A stretch of 42,298 nt of DNA. It comes from an uncultured Candidatus Woesearchaeota archaeon. Lineage in GTDB: Archaea; Nanobdellota; Nanobdellia; Woesearchaeales; GW2011-AR9. Below the pieces are notes generated by a model. It made no database searches, was not told the DNA's origin, and saw only the letters and a program-made list of their open reading frames with translations. Numbering within the stretch: position 1 is the first letter of the stretch; every line of letters starts with the position of its first letter. Below, in pieces: positions 23,516 through 32,081 of this stretch. The stretch lies in assembly GCA_902529885.1 (NCBI GenBank), contig CABZYC010000005.1, positions 1 through 42,298 of the forward strand, in the 5' to 3' direction. The position numbers were made by a program, and so were the translations under genes.

Positions 23516-23522
23516 AGGTGAT
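23516..23522 (+). promoter_or_regulatory. Shine-Dalgarno AGGTGAT
   Basis: AGGTGAT-TAC-ATG precedes the start at 23526. Confidence 0.55.
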
Positions 23523-23525
23523 TAC

Positions 23526-23984
23526 ATGGCTGAAGATTACGATATACTTCCTCATAAATTAATGCAAGATCTACAAACAGATGTAGAATTGCTTAAAAAG
23601 AAACTTACTGAGCCAGAAACAAAAATGAATGAGCTCATCTTAGAAATTGAAACTTTAAAAGATTCAATACACGAACTTACAACTGTTTTTGATAAAGCAT
23701 TATCTGACACAAAAGATGAAGATGTCTATTCAACAATTACACAACTTAATAATCGGTTAGACAGCGTAATTACACAAAATGAAACAATCGCTAAAGGTAT
23801 GATAGCCATAAGTGATAAAGTTGAAGATTTTGTGTCAAACAGTACTGGGGGCAAAGCTAATCAGGCAGTCTCAGTTCCTAACACGAGTCAAGTGGCACCA
23901 GGACAAATGATTCCACCAACAGAAGCGCCAGCGCCAACAATGCCGCCGCCGCCACCAACAACGAAAAAACGTAGCCTATTTTAA
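23526..23984 (+). CDS. Coiled-coil protein with Pro-rich tail (152 aa)
   Basis: Residues 8-110 are heptad-like (ELLKKKLTEPETKMNELILEIETL and ITQLNNRLDSVITQNETI). Residues 112-152 are disordered and proline-rich, ending PPPPPTTKKRSLF. No enzyme motif. It is followed after 4 nt by a second coiled-coil protein with a similar polyproline end, suggesting one complex. Family not recognised; similar architectures are common in DPANN genomes. Confidence 0.7.
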   Translation: MAEDYDILPHKLMQDLQTDVELLKKKLTEPETKMNELILEIETLKDSIHELTTVFDKALSDTKDEDVYSTITQLNNRLDSVITQNETIAKGMIAISDKVEDFVSNSTGGKANQAVSVPNTSQVAPGQMIPPTEAPAPTMPPPPPTTKKRSLF

Positions 23985-23988
23985 CATC

Positions 23989-24750
23989 ATGTCAAATATC
24001 CGAGCTAAACAATTATTGCGTAACGCAGCAAAAACGCATAATGATATACAAACACGTATTAGTAAGGATGAAATACGACAACGTATTAACGAAATTAAAT
24101 ATTTAAGTTCGCAAGAAGATGTACCTAAATTTAGTCTTCGTAAAGAAGTGTTACACCTCGAACAAAAGTTGGAAGGCGTGTTTAACATTGAAGCACGATT
24201 ATTAAAAACTGAAAAACGTGAAGAATCAAAGATTAACAATCTACGAAAACAAATTGTAATGCTTCGTAAACGGCTTGAGAAAGCCGAAGATAAAGATTTA
24301 CAACGAAAGTTGCACAGACTTTCTAACATTCTAAGTGAGGCACTAGCAAAGAATGTTACAGCGAAAGATGTTGAGATTACAAAAAAGTTAGCAAATGCCA
24401 TGAGTGAAGCTGATAAAGCTGCAGAAACCGTTGTAAAATCTCAACAAGACACGGCACAACGGATGGGAGCAATTTTGCAACGAATAAAAGTTATGCACCA
24501 GGAACTAGAGATCCATAAGCATATGGACGAAGTTGACCCTGAAAAAATCAAAATGTTAGGTGATCGTATTAAACGTATTGAAGAAGCGTGTAAACAGTAT
24601 ACGCAACAGCTTGAAATTAAACATACAGATTTGCTCACTCCACAAATTGAAAATAAAAAGGTTGAACAAGATGTTAAAGAGCCAGAAGTCGAAATATTGG
24701 ATGACCTAAAGGATCTCCCATTACCACCTCCACCACGAAGACACACTTAA
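23989..24750 (+). CDS. Long coiled-coil protein with polyproline tail (253 aa)
   Basis: Almost entirely helical and charged (RLLKTEKREESKINNLRKQ, LRKRLEKAEDKDLQRKLHRL, KIKMLGDRIKRIEEACKQY), then an acidic linker EPEVEILDDLKDLPLPPPPRRHT. Layout resembles filament or membrane-remodelling adaptors (ESCRT-III-like helices followed by a short linear motif), but I see no specific ESCRT signature. Cotranscribed with 23526-23984. Confidence 0.68.
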   Translation: MSNIRAKQLLRNAAKTHNDIQTRISKDEIRQRINEIKYLSSQEDVPKFSLRKEVLHLEQKLEGVFNIEARLLKTEKREESKINNLRKQIVMLRKRLEKAEDKDLQRKLHRLSNILSEALAKNVTAKDVEITKKLANAMSEADKAAETVVKSQQDTAQRMGAILQRIKVMHQELEIHKHMDEVDPEKIKMLGDRIKRIEEACKQYTQQLEIKHTDLLTPQIENKKVEQDVKEPEVEILDDLKDLPLPPPPRRHT

Positions 24751-24792
24751 ATTAATAGACAATAGAAGTAATGTTTCTTATTATTCAAAAAA

Positions 24793-24963
24793 TTATAAGT
24801 CCCTAGCCATAACTGTTCGCCGCGCGTTTTTTACTGCACGGTTACATGCATCTTTCACTAACAATTCAATTTTACGGTCTAACATTTCCATAAAATCGTT
24901 ACTCATATTCTGTACACCATTTTGTTTAATCATATACTTAATTTGTGTTTTTGCTGCAATCAT
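24793..24963 (-). CDS. Histone-fold microprotein (56 aa)
   Basis: Missed by the track. ATG at 24963 reads MIAAKTQIKYMIKQ, then a long central helix SNDFMEMLDRKIELLVKDACNRA and the ending VKNARRTVMARDL. This is the archaeal minimal histone/DUF1931-like layout: short helix, long helix, loop with basic-R-R-T-V, terminal short 'A-R-D-L' helix. Likely binds DNA as a dimer. No SD; TATATAA about 23 nt upstream suggests a leaderless transcript. It fills the 24.75-25.0 kb gap. Confidence 0.68.
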   Translation of the reverse strand: MIAAKTQIKYMIKQNGVQNMSNDFMEMLDRKIELLVKDACNRAVKNARRTVMARDL

Positions 24964-24994
24964 TAAAAAAAATAAGATGTTATATAATAAAAAA

Positions 24995-25420
24995 TTATTG
25001 AATTTCTACAAGTTTTAAATGAAAATGTAGTGTTTTACCAGCTAAAGGATGGTTCAGATCAATTTTAACATTATCATCTTTCACTTCAACAATTTGTGCT
25101 GGAAACTGCATACCATTCTCATGGTGCATCATTAGCATCATGCCAACTTTTGGTTCTGCATCTTTTGGTAATTGATCACGTTTTACTTCATGAACTAACT
25201 GATCGTTACGTTCACCGTAAGCATCAGCAGGTTGTAAAACTACATCTTTCTCCTCATTAAGTTCCATACCTGCAACAGCAGCGTCAAAACCAGGTACTAC
25301 CTGTTTTGAACCTATAACAAACTCTAAAGGTTTACCGTGTCGTTCGCTCGAGTCAAATTCTTGACCGTCCTCAAAGGTTCCGCGATATTCTACACGGACA
25401 GTTTTTCCTGCTTCTACCAT
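24995..25420 (-). CDS. FKBP-type peptidyl-prolyl isomerase (SlyD-like)
   Basis: 141 aa. FKBP core VRVEYRGTFEDGQEFDSS and EFVIGSKQVVPGFDAAVAGM, with the IF-domain insert (DAYGERNDQLVHEVKRDQLP..) of archaeal/SlyD FKBPs, closing with VKIDLNHPLAGKTLHFHLKLVEI. Catalyses prolyl cis-trans isomerisation and acts as a chaperone. The His-rich SlyD metal tail is absent. Cytosolic. Confidence 0.93.
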   Translation of the reverse strand: MVEAGKTVRVEYRGTFEDGQEFDSSERHGKPLEFVIGSKQVVPGFDAAVAGMELNEEKDVVLQPADAYGERNDQLVHEVKRDQLPKDAEPKVGMMLMMHHENGMQFPAQIVEVKDDNVKIDLNHPLAGKTLHFHLKLVEIQ

Positions 25421-25454
25421 AGTTCAAGTCAACACAATAGATAGTATTTAAGTA

Positions 25455-25847
25455 TTACCAAAACCACGACACTACTTTTAAAGCAGCTCTACTAAGCCCA
25501 TATTTGATTTTACCCATCACACTTTGAGGTTGAATATCTACATCATCACTGTCCATAACCATTATTACATCGTCAAGACTTGAATAAGAACGTGTAAGAA
25601 CGTCTTCAGAAGATAAATAAACTAAATAGCTTGGGTCTATCAAAGGATCGCAACTAAGCTCAGTAATAACCTTATCCTCTAGTATTAAAGAACCATAAAA
25701 CGTGTCTGCAACATGAACGTTCACACGCTCGTTAGTGTAAGGTAGCGCTTGCGGTATTTCTATAGGCATAAATTGTTCTGATAAATTTGAACACCCAGCA
25801 AAAACACTAGGTAACAATAAAAATGATAATAATAATAATTGTTTCAT
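25455..25847 (-). CDS. Predicted secreted lipoprotein (130 aa)
   Basis: Signal peptide MKQLLLLSFLLLPSVFAGC with a lipobox-like VFAGC (Cys18 would be lipidated). The mature part is beta-rich, and the ending DVDIQPQSVMGKIKYGLSRAALKVVSWFW resembles the sequence TVTGQNLWSKIRYWWSS.. of the secreted cupredoxin-like protein at 32.1-32.9 kb. Both may share an N-terminal envelope domain. Function unknown. Confidence 0.6.
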   Translation of the reverse strand: MKQLLLLSFLLLPSVFAGCSNLSEQFMPIEIPQALPYTNERVNVHVADTFYGSLILEDKVITELSCDPLIDPSYLVYLSSEDVLTRSYSSLDDVIMVMDSDDVDIQPQSVMGKIKYGLSRAALKVVSWFW

Positions 25848-25876
25848 ATACTAACCTAAACACCTTCTACTTTATA

Positions 25877-26752
25877 TTACATGCGCTCAAGACGCTTAAT
25901 ACGCTCATGAATTGGAGGGTGGGTACTAAACATTTTGGTGAGCCAACCACTTTTTTTTCTGAACGGGGTAGAAATAAAAAGGTGTGCTGTTGCTTTGTTT
26001 GCGTTATCAACTAAAGGATCAGGATCATTACTGATCTTACGTAAAGCGTTTGATAATCCTTTAGGGTACCGTGTTAAAACAGCAGCACTTGCATCAGCCA
26101 TGTATTCACGTTCACGTGATACAGCCAATTTAATTAACTGGCCAACGATAGGCGACAAAATTGCTAGAACTAAACCAACAATAATGAAAACTCCTCCTCT
26201 ACTCTCACGTCGACCAAACAAAAAGCTTCGTAATAAAAAATCTGAGAGTAATGTTACAGCCCCCACCATGACAGCAGCAAGCATCATCATCCGTATATCC
26301 AAATTTTTAATATGACTAACTTCGTGCGCAATCACACCTTCTAATTCTTCGCGGTTCAACGTTTTTAATAGCCCAGTTGTTACCGTTACTGCTGCATGGG
26401 AAGGGTCCCGGCCAGTAGCAAACGCGTTCAATGCAGTGTCATGTATAACATAAATTTTTGGTGTGGGAATACCTGCTGCGATAGCTAAACCTTCCACAGA
26501 ATGTACTAAATGAGGATACTTCTTTTTATCTGCTAAAACAGCCCCAGTCATATTCAGTATCATTGAACCGCCAGCATAATAACTTATTAGAGCATATATC
26601 AAAGAGCTTATTAGAGCTAACACTAAACCGCTTAAAGGGTCACCATAAATTATACCCCATAGTGCCCCTAAAAAAACAATTAAAAGTACAAAAAAAGTTA
26701 GTAAAAGATAACTTTTAACTTTGTTACTACGCACAGCATCAAAATGTATCAT
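25877..26752 (-). CDS. htpX: HtpX-like M48 membrane metalloprotease
   Basis: 291 aa. Two N-terminal membrane segments (15-33 and 42-60), the zinc motif HEVSH (143-147) with the third ligand in EREYMADASA, and two more hydrophobic segments between about 155 and 205. HtpX degrades misfolded membrane proteins. The conserved closing block is MFSTHPPIHERIKRLE. Directly behind lemA (stop and start adjacent), the classic LemA-HtpX pair. Confidence 0.94.
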   Translation of the reverse strand: MIHFDAVRSNKVKSYLLLTFFVLLIVFLGALWGIIYGDPLSGLVLALISSLIYALISYYAGGSMILNMTGAVLADKKKYPHLVHSVEGLAIAAGIPTPKIYVIHDTALNAFATGRDPSHAAVTVTTGLLKTLNREELEGVIAHEVSHIKNLDIRMMMLAAVMVGAVTLLSDFLLRSFLFGRRESRGGVFIIVGLVLAILSPIVGQLIKLAVSREREYMADASAAVLTRYPKGLSNALRKISNDPDPLVDNANKATAHLFISTPFRKKSGWLTKMFSTHPPIHERIKRLERM

Positions 26753-27286
26753 CTAAAAACTAACCTTTACAGGTTCACGATCTTTTGTTTCAAACATTTT
26801 TTCTTCATTAAACCTAAACATACTCGCTAAAATGTTGTATGGAATACTTTGAATTTTAGTATTATACCTCATTACAACGTCATTATAAAACTGGCGTGCA
26901 TACGCAATCTTGTTCTCAGTACCACTCAATTCTTCCTGTAACTGCAAAAAATTTTGGTTAGCCTTTAAATCAGGATAACTTTCGGCTACAGCAAACAAAC
27001 TTTTTAGTGTGCCAGTAAGCATATTATCTGCCTGAGCATTAGCTTCTGCACCCTGAGCATTCATTAAAGAGCTCCGAGCCTTAGTCACATCGTCAAGAAC
27101 TTTCTTTTCATGTTTTGCATACCCCTTCACTGTCTCAACAAGGTTAGGTATTAAATCAACACGACGTTTAAGCTGTACATCAATTTGTGCCCATCCGTTT
27201 TTCACCTGATTACGTAAACGTACTAAACCATTGTACATTATCACTAGTGCAAACACTAAAATTCCAATTAAGATCCATATAATCAT
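26753..27286 (-). CDS. lemA: LemA family protein
   Basis: 177 aa. One N-terminal transmembrane helix ([21 protein letters not shown]), then the LemA helical bundle: [69 protein letters not shown]. Exact function unknown; it is often encoded with HtpX, as here. Promoter-like TTTTTAAATG lies in the 72-nt divergent gap before the phosphoesterase. Confidence 0.93.
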   Translation of the reverse strand: MIIWILIGILVFALVIMYNGLVRLRNQVKNGWAQIDVQLKRRVDLIPNLVETVKGYAKHEKKVLDDVTKARSSLMNAQGAEANAQADNMLTGTLKSLFAVAESYPDLKANQNFLQLQEELSGTENKIAYARQFYNDVVMRYNTKIQSIPYNILASMFRFNEEKMFETKDREPVKVSF

Positions 27287-27358
27287 GTCATATTCTAAAA
27301 GCCTATCATTTAAAAAGATAATGGATAATTATATTAATCATCAAACAGTGGTTGATAC

Positions 27359-28432
27359 ATGCATATATACGTGTTCAGCGATATTGAACTGGGTGCTGGA
27401 ACTGTCACAGACGATTTTTCGGAGGATATACTCCTCAAACAAACTATTGAAGAATTACAACCTTGCACAGATGCAACTTTAGTGTTTAACGGTGACACGT
27501 TCGATTTTATGAAAACACCTTACAAAAAACGTTACCCAGAACATATCACAGAAAAAATATCTTTACAAAAAATTAAGGATATACAACGTGCACATACAGA
27601 ATTTTTTACAGTGTGTACACAGTGGGTCCGTAAAGGCCATAATATAGTTTTTGTGTATGGGAACCACGATTTTGATTTAGTATTCCCTAAAGTTCAAGAA
27701 CAGATTATATCTTTCATTGGAAAAAAATATCATCAAAAAATCCATTTCTCAGGGTTCGAATGGGAAAGTGGCCCAGTAATCATTGAGCATGGTTCACAAT
27801 TAGATAATTTTTTTAAAGTAGACCCTGAAAACTTGTTGATCCAACGTGAAAAATTTGGTGAATCACCATTTTTAAAATTGCCGTGGATGTACACAGCATT
27901 GTACAAACATCATATACAACTTAAAGAAGAATACCCACTACTTGAAAAAATAAAGCCAAGAGAAAAGTTGCTTAAACATTTACCGTTCAATTTTAAACGA
28001 CACCATTTTTTTGGAAGTTTACGTTATATATTATACAGTTTTTTTATTGATCAATGGAAACGGTGGAGTGACCCGTTAAGTCATATGCACTGGAAAGATT
28101 TCGGGTACACCATCCAAAAACTTTTACGAGGAAGCCTACACCTTGATGTGATAAAACGTGCTAAACGAAAAATGCGGCGTAGTAAACACCAAGTGTTATC
28201 CATAGGTCACAACCATGAACCACAAAAATTATGGGTTGGAAACAAAGTAATTTTGAATACAGGAAACTGGCGGGACGAATATTTTATTGAACATAACGCC
28301 TTATTACCAAGACCTAAAAGTTATGCAGACATATTGTATGAATCAGGGAAAGTTAAACATGCAGAATTAATTTACGTTCCCTCAACCTTACCAATATTAC
28401 CAGTGACACGTATCTATTCAGAACTAGAATGA
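27359..28432 (+). CDS. Calcineurin-like metallophosphoesterase
   Basis: 357 aa. Metal motifs: FSDIELGAG (usual D-x-H has Glu in place of His), FNGDTFDF, VYGNHDFDL, IIEHGSQLDNF and SIGHNHEP then LNTGNW. Motif order and the HG/GHxH pattern resemble UDP-2,3-diacylglucosamine hydrolase-like phosphatases, but archaea lack lipid A, so the substrate is open. A large helical insert (about 155-270) rich in aromatic and basic residues may bind membrane. Its 3' end overlaps the amidotransferase by 9 bp. Confidence 0.85.
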   Translation: MHIYVFSDIELGAGTVTDDFSEDILLKQTIEELQPCTDATLVFNGDTFDFMKTPYKKRYPEHITEKISLQKIKDIQRAHTEFFTVCTQWVRKGHNIVFVYGNHDFDLVFPKVQEQIISFIGKKYHQKIHFSGFEWESGPVIIEHGSQLDNFFKVDPENLLIQREKFGESPFLKLPWMYTALYKHHIQLKEEYPLLEKIKPREKLLKHLPFNFKRHHFFGSLRYILYSFFIDQWKRWSDPLSHMHWKDFGYTIQKLLRGSLHLDVIKRAKRKMRRSKHQVLSIGHNHEPQKLWVGNKVILNTGNWRDEYFIEHNALLPRPKSYADILYESGKVKHAELIYVPSTLPILPVTRIYSELE

Positions 28433-29137
28433 TTCTATAGTAATACCCAAAGTGTTATGGTCAATGTGTATGATTGAACGGTTCGGAACACGCTCCCATA
28501 ACACATTTTGAAGGTTAACAGCTTCGCTACTTATGATAATTGCTTTATCAGAACGACCAATGCTAAGCCCATAATATTCAGGTTTTTCTTTAAACAGTAC
28601 ACTTACAAAAGTTTCTGAGGGAGAATGTAACAACGTGTTCACACCACGATACTCTTTCAAACTTTTTAAAACAGTAATAAAAGATTCTTTCACACTACCA
28701 GAATGTTCAAGAATACGGTGAAATAACCGTTCACTATCAGTACTACCACGAACCTTAGCATTCACTTGATAAATATCGTGGACATGACCATTATGACAAA
28801 ATGTCCAAGTAACACCATCTTTTTCATTAACAAAATGGTGCAAATTTTCTTCGCTCACATCACCATACGTTGCTTTTCGTGCATGCAAAGATAATATTGG
28901 GCTTGAAACCGCATGAATATTCTCAAGATTGTCAAGGTACAGTTTGTTCACACTTGACATTCGACGCCATTCATTGTTTGATAACCATGCAGCACTCCAC
29001 CCACTATCATGTAACCATGTTCCAAGACCATTCTCATTATATTCATGAGACATGTTCTGGTCTTTAGACATTAAAATAATAGCGTTCACAATCTCCGAGG
29101 TTGGATAATCCCCTATCTTTGCAATCATTCGACACAT
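28424..29137 (-). CDS. Class-II (Ntn) glutamine amidotransferase-like protein
   Basis: The listed start (29194) is too early. ATG 29137 reads MCRMIAKI and exposes the N-terminal nucleophile Cys2 after Met removal, giving 237 aa. Further family marks are LSLHARKATYG (R binding the substrate carboxylate), FCHNGHVHDI (oxyanion Asn-Gly) and GSTDSERLFHRIL (substrate Asp). No synthase domain, as in the YafJ/EgtC-type group. Starts 13 bp inside the malic enzyme gene. Confidence 0.88.
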   Translation of the reverse strand: MCRMIAKIGDYPTSEIVNAIILMSKDQNMSHEYNENGLGTWLHDSGWSAAWLSNNEWRRMSSVNKLYLDNLENIHAVSSPILSLHARKATYGDVSEENLHHFVNEKDGVTWTFCHNGHVHDIYQVNAKVRGSTDSERLFHRILEHSGSVKESFITVLKSLKEYRGVNTLLHSPSETFVSVLFKEKPEYYGLSIGRSDKAIIISSEAVNLQNVLWERVPNRSIIHIDHNTLGITIESF

Positions 29138-30225
29138 AATGCTTCCAAGATAGATTGTGGTACCTTTAAATCTAACGCTGATGGCAGTATACAATCCTTG
29201 GTTGGAACCACTGTTGATGCAATAGCCATTGCAACTTTTAATTTTAAATCGTTAGTAATATCTTGTGGGTAAGCAATCAACGCTTTGAAAAGACCAGGGA
29301 ACACAAGAACATTGTTTACTTGGTTCACAAAATCGCTTCGACCAGTAGCTACCACTTTAGCACCCCCAGCATACGCTTCACCTGGCATAATTTCAGGAGT
29401 AGGGTTTGCACATGCAAAAATAATTGGGTTATCCATTAATGCCACATCATTTTTGGTTAACACATTAGATGTACTCACACCAATAAACACGTCCGCACCA
29501 TTTAACCCTGAACGTAAACTATCAGAGCGTTCACAAAAAGATGCTACACGCTGTTTTTCATTATTAAGATTTTCGCGCCCGTCATAGATTGGCCCTTTAC
29601 TATCACATACAATAATGGAGTTTACACCTGCATGCCGTAAAAGGTAGGCTATTGCTAAACCAGCTGCGCCTGCACCATTAATCACCACCTTAATTGCACC
29701 CATCTTTTTACCTACAACTTGTAAAGCATTATGTAATCCAGCAAGAACAACGATGGCGGTCCCGTGCTGGTCATCATGAAAAACAGGGATCGAAAGCCGT
29801 TCTTGTAACCTACGCTCAATCTCAAAACAACGTGGTGCAGAAATATCCTCAAGATTAATACCTGCAAAAGTGGGTGCTACCCGAACAATAGTTTCAACAA
29901 TTTCATCAACACCTTTCGTTTTAAGTACTAAAGGTACTGCGTTAACACCTGCTAACTGTTTAAACAGTGCAGCTTTACCTTCCATTACAGGCAAGCTTGC
30001 TTGAGGACCAATGTCTCCTAAACCTAAAACTGCTGTACCGTCACTCACAACAGCAACAGTGTTCCCATTCATAGTGTACTGTTTAGCAGACGACGGATTT
30101 TCAGCTATATAATTACAAACTTTAGCAACACCAGGAGTGTATACAATACTTAACGTTTCAGAAGTAATTATTTTTTTGGGAATAACCTCAATTTTCCCAC
30201 CTTTATGCGTTTGAAAAATGTCCAT
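29125..30225 (-). CDS. NAD(P)-dependent malic enzyme
   Basis: 366 aa bacterial/archaeal-type malic enzyme: SIVYTPGVA, VVSDGTAVLGLGDIGPQASLPVMEGKA with the catalytic Lys, metal ligands in INLEDISAPRCFEIER and PVFHDDQHGTAIV, NAD loop INGAGAAGLAIA, and FACANPTPEIMP. Converts malate to pyruvate and CO2 with NAD(P)H, a possible reductant source. Coupled downstream to the amidotransferase. The RelA-like gene lies 22 nt upstream on the same strand. Confidence 0.95.
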   Translation of the reverse strand: MDIFQTHKGGKIEVIPKKIITSETLSIVYTPGVAKVCNYIAENPSSAKQYTMNGNTVAVVSDGTAVLGLGDIGPQASLPVMEGKAALFKQLAGVNAVPLVLKTKGVDEIVETIVRVAPTFAGINLEDISAPRCFEIERRLQERLSIPVFHDDQHGTAIVVLAGLHNALQVVGKKMGAIKVVINGAGAAGLAIAYLLRHAGVNSIIVCDSKGPIYDGRENLNNEKQRVASFCERSDSLRSGLNGADVFIGVSTSNVLTKNDVALMDNPIIFACANPTPEIMPGEAYAGGAKVVATGRSDFVNQVNNVLVFPGLFKALIAYPQDITNDLKLKVAMAIASTVVPTKDCILPSALDLKVPQSILEALCVE

Positions 30226-30247
30226 AAATTTTAGGCCTTAGTGAACA

Positions 30248-31579
30248 CTATTTATTATTTACTAAATTAATATGCATTACTGGAAGTTCAGGGCCAATTG
30301 GAAGAACTCCGCGAAAGTCCCTAAAAGATAAATCCTTACCTTCTACCCCAGCATAATTATAATTCATACGTTCACCATCAAAACCAACATTGTGTAATAT
30401 ATACTCACTATCTATTGAGAATGGATTATCATTCTTGGTAAGCTCACGTACCATTACCATCGCAGCATCGTAAACTGTTTGATCTCTTAAATCAATGTCA
30501 GAATTATTAGGACCCATCTTTACAAGATTGTACCAATTATGAAATCGTTCCATCGGGGTTGGGTCGGGTATAACTTTTCCTAGATCATCAGTGAACGCTA
30601 CAATGTTACTTGCACATCGTAGACCGTATGTTCCTTCAGGAGATAAACGCATTATGCTTGGAACTTTTGAACCACAGTTATTCAGTTCATCATAACTCAA
30701 CCCTTGATGAGTTATAACCACAACATCACCATACTTATGCAGGTAAGCAGAATCTAACCTTCTCTGCATATAACTTGAACGTTTTGCTTCACCCCCATCT
30801 TCATTATACTTAAACATCTCTTGAGTTTCCATATGAATGTCTGCAAAAACTTTATTTCCATTCCTACTAGGTGAACCTAATACCATATGCAAACTCCTAT
30901 ACCCATTTTTTTTAGGGTTTTTAATATAATCTTTTACACGGTAAACATGCAAGTCTCCCACACCACCATAAAGTTTGTCACGGAAAAATTCTAATTCGTC
31001 AAGCGTGTCAAATACTAGTTTTATACCATGCACATCTTCTATTGCACAACGTCCACCACCATGCTGTATAAACATGTCATCAGGCGTCATTGGAAATTCA
31101 ATTTCGTGGCCAAGCTCAAACGCAGAACCGTACTTCTCAATGTAAGACGCACTATCAAACACGTCACGAGCATGCTCAAAATAAACTTTTCTGGCTATAC
31201 TTGGAACACTTTTAACACGTGTTTGAACTTTAATCTGGGAACTATCCCCACGTAAAAGGCCCCTAGTAAGATATGCACCATCTTTTTTTTGAGGGGTATG
31301 TAAAAAACCAGGCACCCACCCCGGCTCATGAACATGGTCAAGACAATAACCAAAAGCATGACTCAGTTCATCTAAAACGGCTCGGTTAGCACTAAGATCA
31401 CGTTCCAAAATAGTAATTGGCTGATCAAACTCCGTATAACTATCAAAAAGTTGAGCAATAGCATGATTCTCAGGATATTGTTCACCCATTCTACCATAAC
31501 TACCACGCACAATCTTTTCTAATGCTAAAGCCCTACGGCCACTCGTATTCGTATAAACATTAGAAGGTCTCTTTGCCAT
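30248..31579 (-). CDS. RelA/SpoT-domain protein ((p)ppGpp synthetase-like)
   Basis: 443 aa. RSH synthetase-fold motifs at 119-270: QTRVKSVPSIARKVYFE, AIEDVHGIKLVF (metal Asp182), VYRVKDYIKNPKKNGYRSLH (G-loop Tyr227/Arg228) and FADIHMETQEMF. In the last motif the usual E-x-Q-x-R-T reads D-I-H-M-E-T, so the catalytic Glu is Asp and Q/R are changed; activity may be altered. There is no HD hydrolase, TGS or ACT domain; about 110 N-terminal and 170 C-terminal residues are unassigned. RSH proteins are rare in archaea. Confidence 0.78.
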   Translation of the reverse strand: MAKRPSNVYTNTSGRRALALEKIVRGSYGRMGEQYPENHAIAQLFDSYTEFDQPITILERDLSANRAVLDELSHAFGYCLDHVHEPGWVPGFLHTPQKKDGAYLTRGLLRGDSSQIKVQTRVKSVPSIARKVYFEHARDVFDSASYIEKYGSAFELGHEIEFPMTPDDMFIQHGGGRCAIEDVHGIKLVFDTLDELEFFRDKLYGGVGDLHVYRVKDYIKNPKKNGYRSLHMVLGSPSRNGNKVFADIHMETQEMFKYNEDGGEAKRSSYMQRRLDSAYLHKYGDVVVITHQGLSYDELNNCGSKVPSIMRLSPEGTYGLRCASNIVAFTDDLGKVIPDPTPMERFHNWYNLVKMGPNNSDIDLRDQTVYDAAMVMVRELTKNDNPFSIDSEYILHNVGFDGERMNYNYAGVEGKDLSFRDFRGVLPIGPELPVMHINLVNNK

Positions 31580-31604
31580 ATATACATATAATCCATATGT
31601 ATTT

Positions 31605-32081
31605 TTAAAAATTTAGAGTCAAACGTGCTATTTTTATGCTTTCAGGACAATAAGGAGAGCAAGGATAATGAAAGATGTTTTGTTCTTCCCTATCATAGTA
31701 GGAAAGTAAATAGTGCGTAAATTTGTGTACTGGATCAGTATTATGCTCATTAAAAACACGTGAGAAATAGTTAATACAACATGAGGGGTACCCTAAATAT
31801 GTCCCGAGAAGACCATGGTTATTATCTAATTCGGCTTTTGCAGCTAAATTGATTAAATTTTCATCAAACGAAAAGTAAGCAACAACGTGACCTGAATCTG
31901 AACGGTAACCCTTCGTTGACCACGGTTCGTCTTGGTTAAAATGAACACAGAATGGTGCAAAAGTCAAGTAAAGGTTATACTTGTTAGCTTGCGTGATAGC
32001 ATGTAAACGTGAAGGGTAAAGTTGTCGTGCACAAGGTTTTAACCTTGCACGAACACATTGTAACTCTTTATTCTTCAACAT
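31605..32081 (-). CDS. DUF483-like protein
   Basis: 158 aa. The core LLGTYLGYPSCCINYFSRVFNEH, with adjacent cysteines, recalls the LLGYPxCC motif of archaeal DUF483 proteins. Further Cys occur in HYPCSPYCPES, so a metal or disulfide site is possible. Function unknown. It starts 14 bp inside the upstream secreted-protein gene. Confidence 0.6.
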   Translation of the reverse strand: MLKNKELQCVRARLKPCARQLYPSRLHAITQANKYNLYLTFAPFCVHFNQDEPWSTKGYRSDSGHVVAYFSFDENLINLAAKAELDNNHGLLGTYLGYPSCCINYFSRVFNEHNTDPVHKFTHYLLSYYDREEQNIFHYPCSPYCPESIKIARLTLNF

